Shown in pieces: positions 12,216 to 13,683 of a stretch of 13,683 nt of DNA (positions within the stretch are counted from its first letter, which is position 1; each line of letters begins with the position of its first letter). Both the position numbers and the translations under genes were made by a program. The stretch is from Bacteroidota bacterium (GTDB lineage Bacteria > Bacteroidota > Bacteroidia > B-17B0 > Aurantibacillaceae), in contig JAEZDS010000238.1 of the NCBI GenBank assembly GCA_023433205.1, positions 1 through 13,683 on the forward strand, read 5' to 3'. The notes under the pieces were generated by a model, which ran no database searches, was not told the DNA's origin, and worked only from the letters and a program-made list of their open reading frames with translations.

Positions 12216-12252
12216 GGCGATGCCTTGGTGGTATTCGCGATTAGGCATCGCC
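12216..12252. repeat. 10 bp stem hairpin GGCGATGCCT/AGGCATCGCC
   Basis: Arms at 12216-12225 and 12243-12252 pair perfectly around a 17-base loop, the same loop size as the two hairpins at 12107-12197. Confidence 0.8.
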
Positions 12253-12295
12253 GCAAGAAAGTGAATCTGCCTCATGTGTGTTTTTACCCACCTCC

Positions 12296-12310
12296 TGTCC
12301 CTACGGGACA
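12296..12310. repeat. Short hairpin TGTCCC-TAC-GGGACA
   Basis: A perfect 6 bp stem with a three-base loop. From memory, TGTCCCTACGGGACA-like palindromes preceded by TTTTTACCCACC-like text recur in Bacteroidota intergenic DNA. Confidence 0.65.
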
Positions 12311-12462
12311 TCAGCCTGGTTATTCGATCAGAAACCCGGATCAATGCGAAATGCTCCATGATTGTCTAGATCCTATTTGTACATATCCCTTCCTCAGATT
12401 TTCGGATTGATCCAGAAAGTCCCGGAAATGTTTTCAATTTTAAGCCTCACAGAAGCAACATT

Positions 12463-13020
12463 TTAGAATTTGTAATTTAAACCTATGGCCAGCCCATAGC
12501 TTCTGAAACCCCGGTAGGCCTGTCCGCTTATAAGACTGCCAAGGTATCGAAATTCAAGGAAGGCAAGAATTTTATCGGAGAACGAGGCTTCGTATCCGCC
12601 GCCAAAATTAAAACCGAGTGAAGGTTTTCGGGCTGGATCTAATGGCGTAAATGCACTCTGACCACTGTTAACCATCACAAGGTAATCGGCATAAACGCCA
12701 CCTTCGAGGTAAAGGCCGCGGTGTTCGAGGCGCATCGCGAGAGGCAGCTGTAAATGCCTGTAGGTAATCACATCTCTGCTGGTAGCGATCCGCAGACTGG
12801 CCAGGTTTAGGCCGGCCGATAATCCCCAATTCGGACGTCTGAGTTTCTTTATGTACTGCAGTCCTATAGTGTAGGCCGGATGGTAGTCGGGACTGATACC
12901 AACATAGCCCCCGCGTCCTGCAAAAAATCGTACTCCCAGTTTGTGGTCATAATCCTGCCGCTGCGCTGCTGTGCTGGCTGAGATTAACACCATGCCCAGA
13001 ACAATAATCGTTGTTTTCAT
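12463..13020 (-). CDS. Outer-membrane beta-barrel protein, PorT/OMP_b-brl-like
   Basis: A 185-residue protein from the ATG at 13020 (MKTTIIVLGMVLISASTAAQ, a textbook signal peptide). The frame opens 12 codons earlier, but that would place a polar stretch before the signal. The mature part is a series of alternating strands rich in Gly, Tyr and Leu: KLGVRFFAGRGGYVGIS, YTIGLQYIKKL, WGLSAGLNLASLRI, YRHLQLPLAMRLEHRGLYLEGGVYADYLV, LGFNFGGGYEASF, ILAFLEFRYLGSL and finally YGLAIGLNYKF. The terminal Phe is the usual outer-membrane insertion signal. This is the small 8-stranded barrel family (outer membrane protein beta-barrel domain) of Bacteroidota; no specific function can be given. The gene sits alone, ending 50 bp from the hairpin-rich block. 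Confidence 0.85.
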   Translation of the reverse strand: MKTTIIVLGMVLISASTAAQRQDYDHKLGVRFFAGRGGYVGISPDYHPAYTIGLQYIKKLRRPNWGLSAGLNLASLRIATSRDVITYRHLQLPLAMRLEHRGLYLEGGVYADYLVMVNSGQSAFTPLDPARKPSLGFNFGGGYEASFSDKILAFLEFRYLGSLISGQAYRGFRSYGLAIGLNYKF

Positions 13021-13331
13021 AATACAAGAACGTAAATGATTTGTGCTTAGTACCATGCAACCTCGCTGCCGGATTGCAAGATGCTCGTTACAGAGTCATT
13101 GATCCAGTCCAGATTACAATGCTGAGTCCTGCTAAAGTTAAATTCTGCTGAGGATTCAATCAGAATTTTTTGCAGTTACATTTATTTTTATCAGCAATGT
13201 TTCAACACCATTTCTGCCAATGTTAATCTCAATCCGTATTAAACACAATTATGTTTAAATCAATTTTGCCATTAACAAAAAGATCTCCGCCCTATGTATA
13301 GATTTACTTTTAGTTATTTAATTTACTTCAG
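13021..13331. other. 311 bp divergent intergenic region, little recognisable content
   Basis: It lies between the barrel protein (minus) and the PhoH-family gene (plus) and is A/T-rich towards 13331. An 8 bp inverted repeat AAATTCTG / CAGAATTT (13140-13147 / 13161-13168) followed by more T's looks terminator-like, but there is no plus-strand gene for it to serve. No promoter close to consensus was found for either gene. Confidence 0.45.
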
Positions 13332-13683
13332 ATGGGGAAAAAAGCGAGCAAAGCAGGGCCACGGGAACGAAAGATCTTTGTCCTTGATACTTCAGTGATA
13401 ATTTACGATCACACGGCAATAAAAAACTTCGCCGAACACGATGTGGTGATACCCATCACGGTTCTGGAAGAGCTTGATAACTTTAAGAAAGGCAACGACA
13501 CAAAAAACTTCGCAGCCCGCGAATTTACCCGCTATGTGGATATGCTGAGCGGTAAGGGAAGCCTTCAGGACTGGACAAGCATAAACGGCCCCACCAGGGG
13601 TAAGTTCAAAATAGAGCTACGAACCTCTTCAAAAGTAAATGCCGAAAAAATATTCGACGACCGTAAATCGGATCACCGTATAC
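13332..13683 (+). CDS. PIN-PhoH family protein, N-terminal part (right edge of window)
   Basis: From the ATG at 13332 the frame is open for 117 codons to the window end, so the C-terminus is missing. Residues 14-110 form a PIN-type nuclease domain: KIFVLDTSVIIYDHTAI with the first catalytic Asp (D19), IPITVLEELDNFKKGNDTKNFAARE with acidic E45/E46/D49, then LQDW. This arrangement is that of the long PhoH-family proteins of Bacteroidota and Bacillota (YlaK-like), in which the PIN domain is followed by a PhoH P-loop ATPase/helicase-like domain. They are thought to act in RNA processing or turnover. The ATPase part would lie beyond the window and is inferred. The start is supported by a basic linker (GKKASKAGPRERK) before the first strand. 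Confidence 0.9.
   Translation, partial: MGKKASKAGPRERKIFVLDTSVIIYDHTAIKNFAEHDVVIPITVLEELDNFKKGNDTKNFAAREFTRYVDMLSGKGSLQDWTSINGPTRGKFKIELRTSSKVNAEKIFDDRKSDHRI

Larger units (their letters stand above)
12083..12412. mobile_element. Candidate non-autonomous element or dispersed repeat: hairpin-rich block with 13 bp terminal inverted repeats
   Basis: GATCAATCCGAAA (12083-12095) is matched exactly in inverse orientation by TTTCGGATTGATC (12400-12412). The motif AAGTCCC lies outside both ends (12075-12081 and 12417-12423), as a target-site duplication might, although the gaps to the arms differ (1 and 4 bases). The interior holds at least five strong hairpins (12107-12157, 12159-12197, 12199-12214, 12216-12252, 12296-12310) and no credible gene. 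An internal copy of the arm with one mismatch is at 12339-12351. A plus-strand open frame of about 100 codons runs through it, but its sequence is dictated by the hairpins. A non-autonomous element, a dispersed REP-like mosaic or a structured RNA are all possible. Confidence 0.45.

Noticed and set aside
12105..12410. Plus-strand open frame of about 100 codons in the hairpin block
   Set aside because: Its codons are dictated by the palindromes, it has no family resemblance and no promoter, and it spans nearly the entire candidate element.
13140..13168. Terminator-like inverted repeat between the barrel protein and the PhoH gene
   Set aside because: The stem is A/T-rich and only 8 bp, and no plus-strand gene precedes it; kept only as a note in the intergenic entry.

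Overview
The window looks like a piece of a Bacteroidota chromosome. The signs are: a secreted protein with a type IX secretion (T9SS) C-terminal sorting domain; promoters of the Bacteroidota form TTTG-N19-21-TAnnTTTG, best seen before a tRNA-Leu gene; a small protein family that in this phylum is often mislabelled 'phosphoribosylpyrophosphate synthetase'; a PIN-PhoH protein; and an outer-membrane beta-barrel protein. Gene density is ordinary, with no phage, transposase, CRISPR or recognisable defence gene.

Layout. Positions 1-3048 are a minus-strand run: hemB (porphobilinogen synthase), a SiaB-like/DUF6272 signalling protein, aroK (shikimate kinase), and a GTG-started exported protein resembling the 'polymorphic toxin type 23' family, which runs off the left edge. 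Positions 3353-5608 hold two exported minus-strand proteins: a lipoprotein-like lytic transglycosylase and a double thioredoxin-fold protein whose second domain has lost its CxxC. A T9SS cargo protein (5654-6565, plus) runs into an OmpR-type response regulator that appears split by a one-base frameshift (6549-7233, minus). Next come a small helical unknown (7307-7708, minus) and an intact orphan OmpR/PhoB-type regulator (8022-8702, plus). The latter overlaps by 4 bp the end of a minus-strand three-gene cluster (10056 to 8699: unknown, GAF-domain protein, small PRPP-synthetase-labelled family). Positions 10503-11534 hold a small secreted NlpE/lipocalin-like protein and a SAM-dependent methyltransferase.

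Positions 11613-12412 are the most unusual part. Two divergent tRNA-Leu genes (CAG on minus, UAG on plus) share a 78 bp spacer. The 3' end of the UAG tRNA plus its terminator is repeated in tandem with a 93 bp period. This is followed by a roughly 330 bp non-coding block packed with strong hairpins and bounded by 13 bp inverted repeats with nearby 7 bp direct repeats. It may be a non-autonomous mobile element, a dispersed repeat or a structured RNA. The window closes with an outer-membrane beta-barrel protein (minus) and the N-terminal PIN domain of a PhoH-family protein cut by the right edge.

Most genes are housekeeping (haem and aromatic amino-acid synthesis, cell-wall turnover, tRNA) or envelope and signalling genes. 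No single new multi-gene system is evident. The best candidates for novelty are the tRNA-adjacent repeat/hairpin region, the split regulator, and the uncharacterised GAF cluster facing the orphan regulator.
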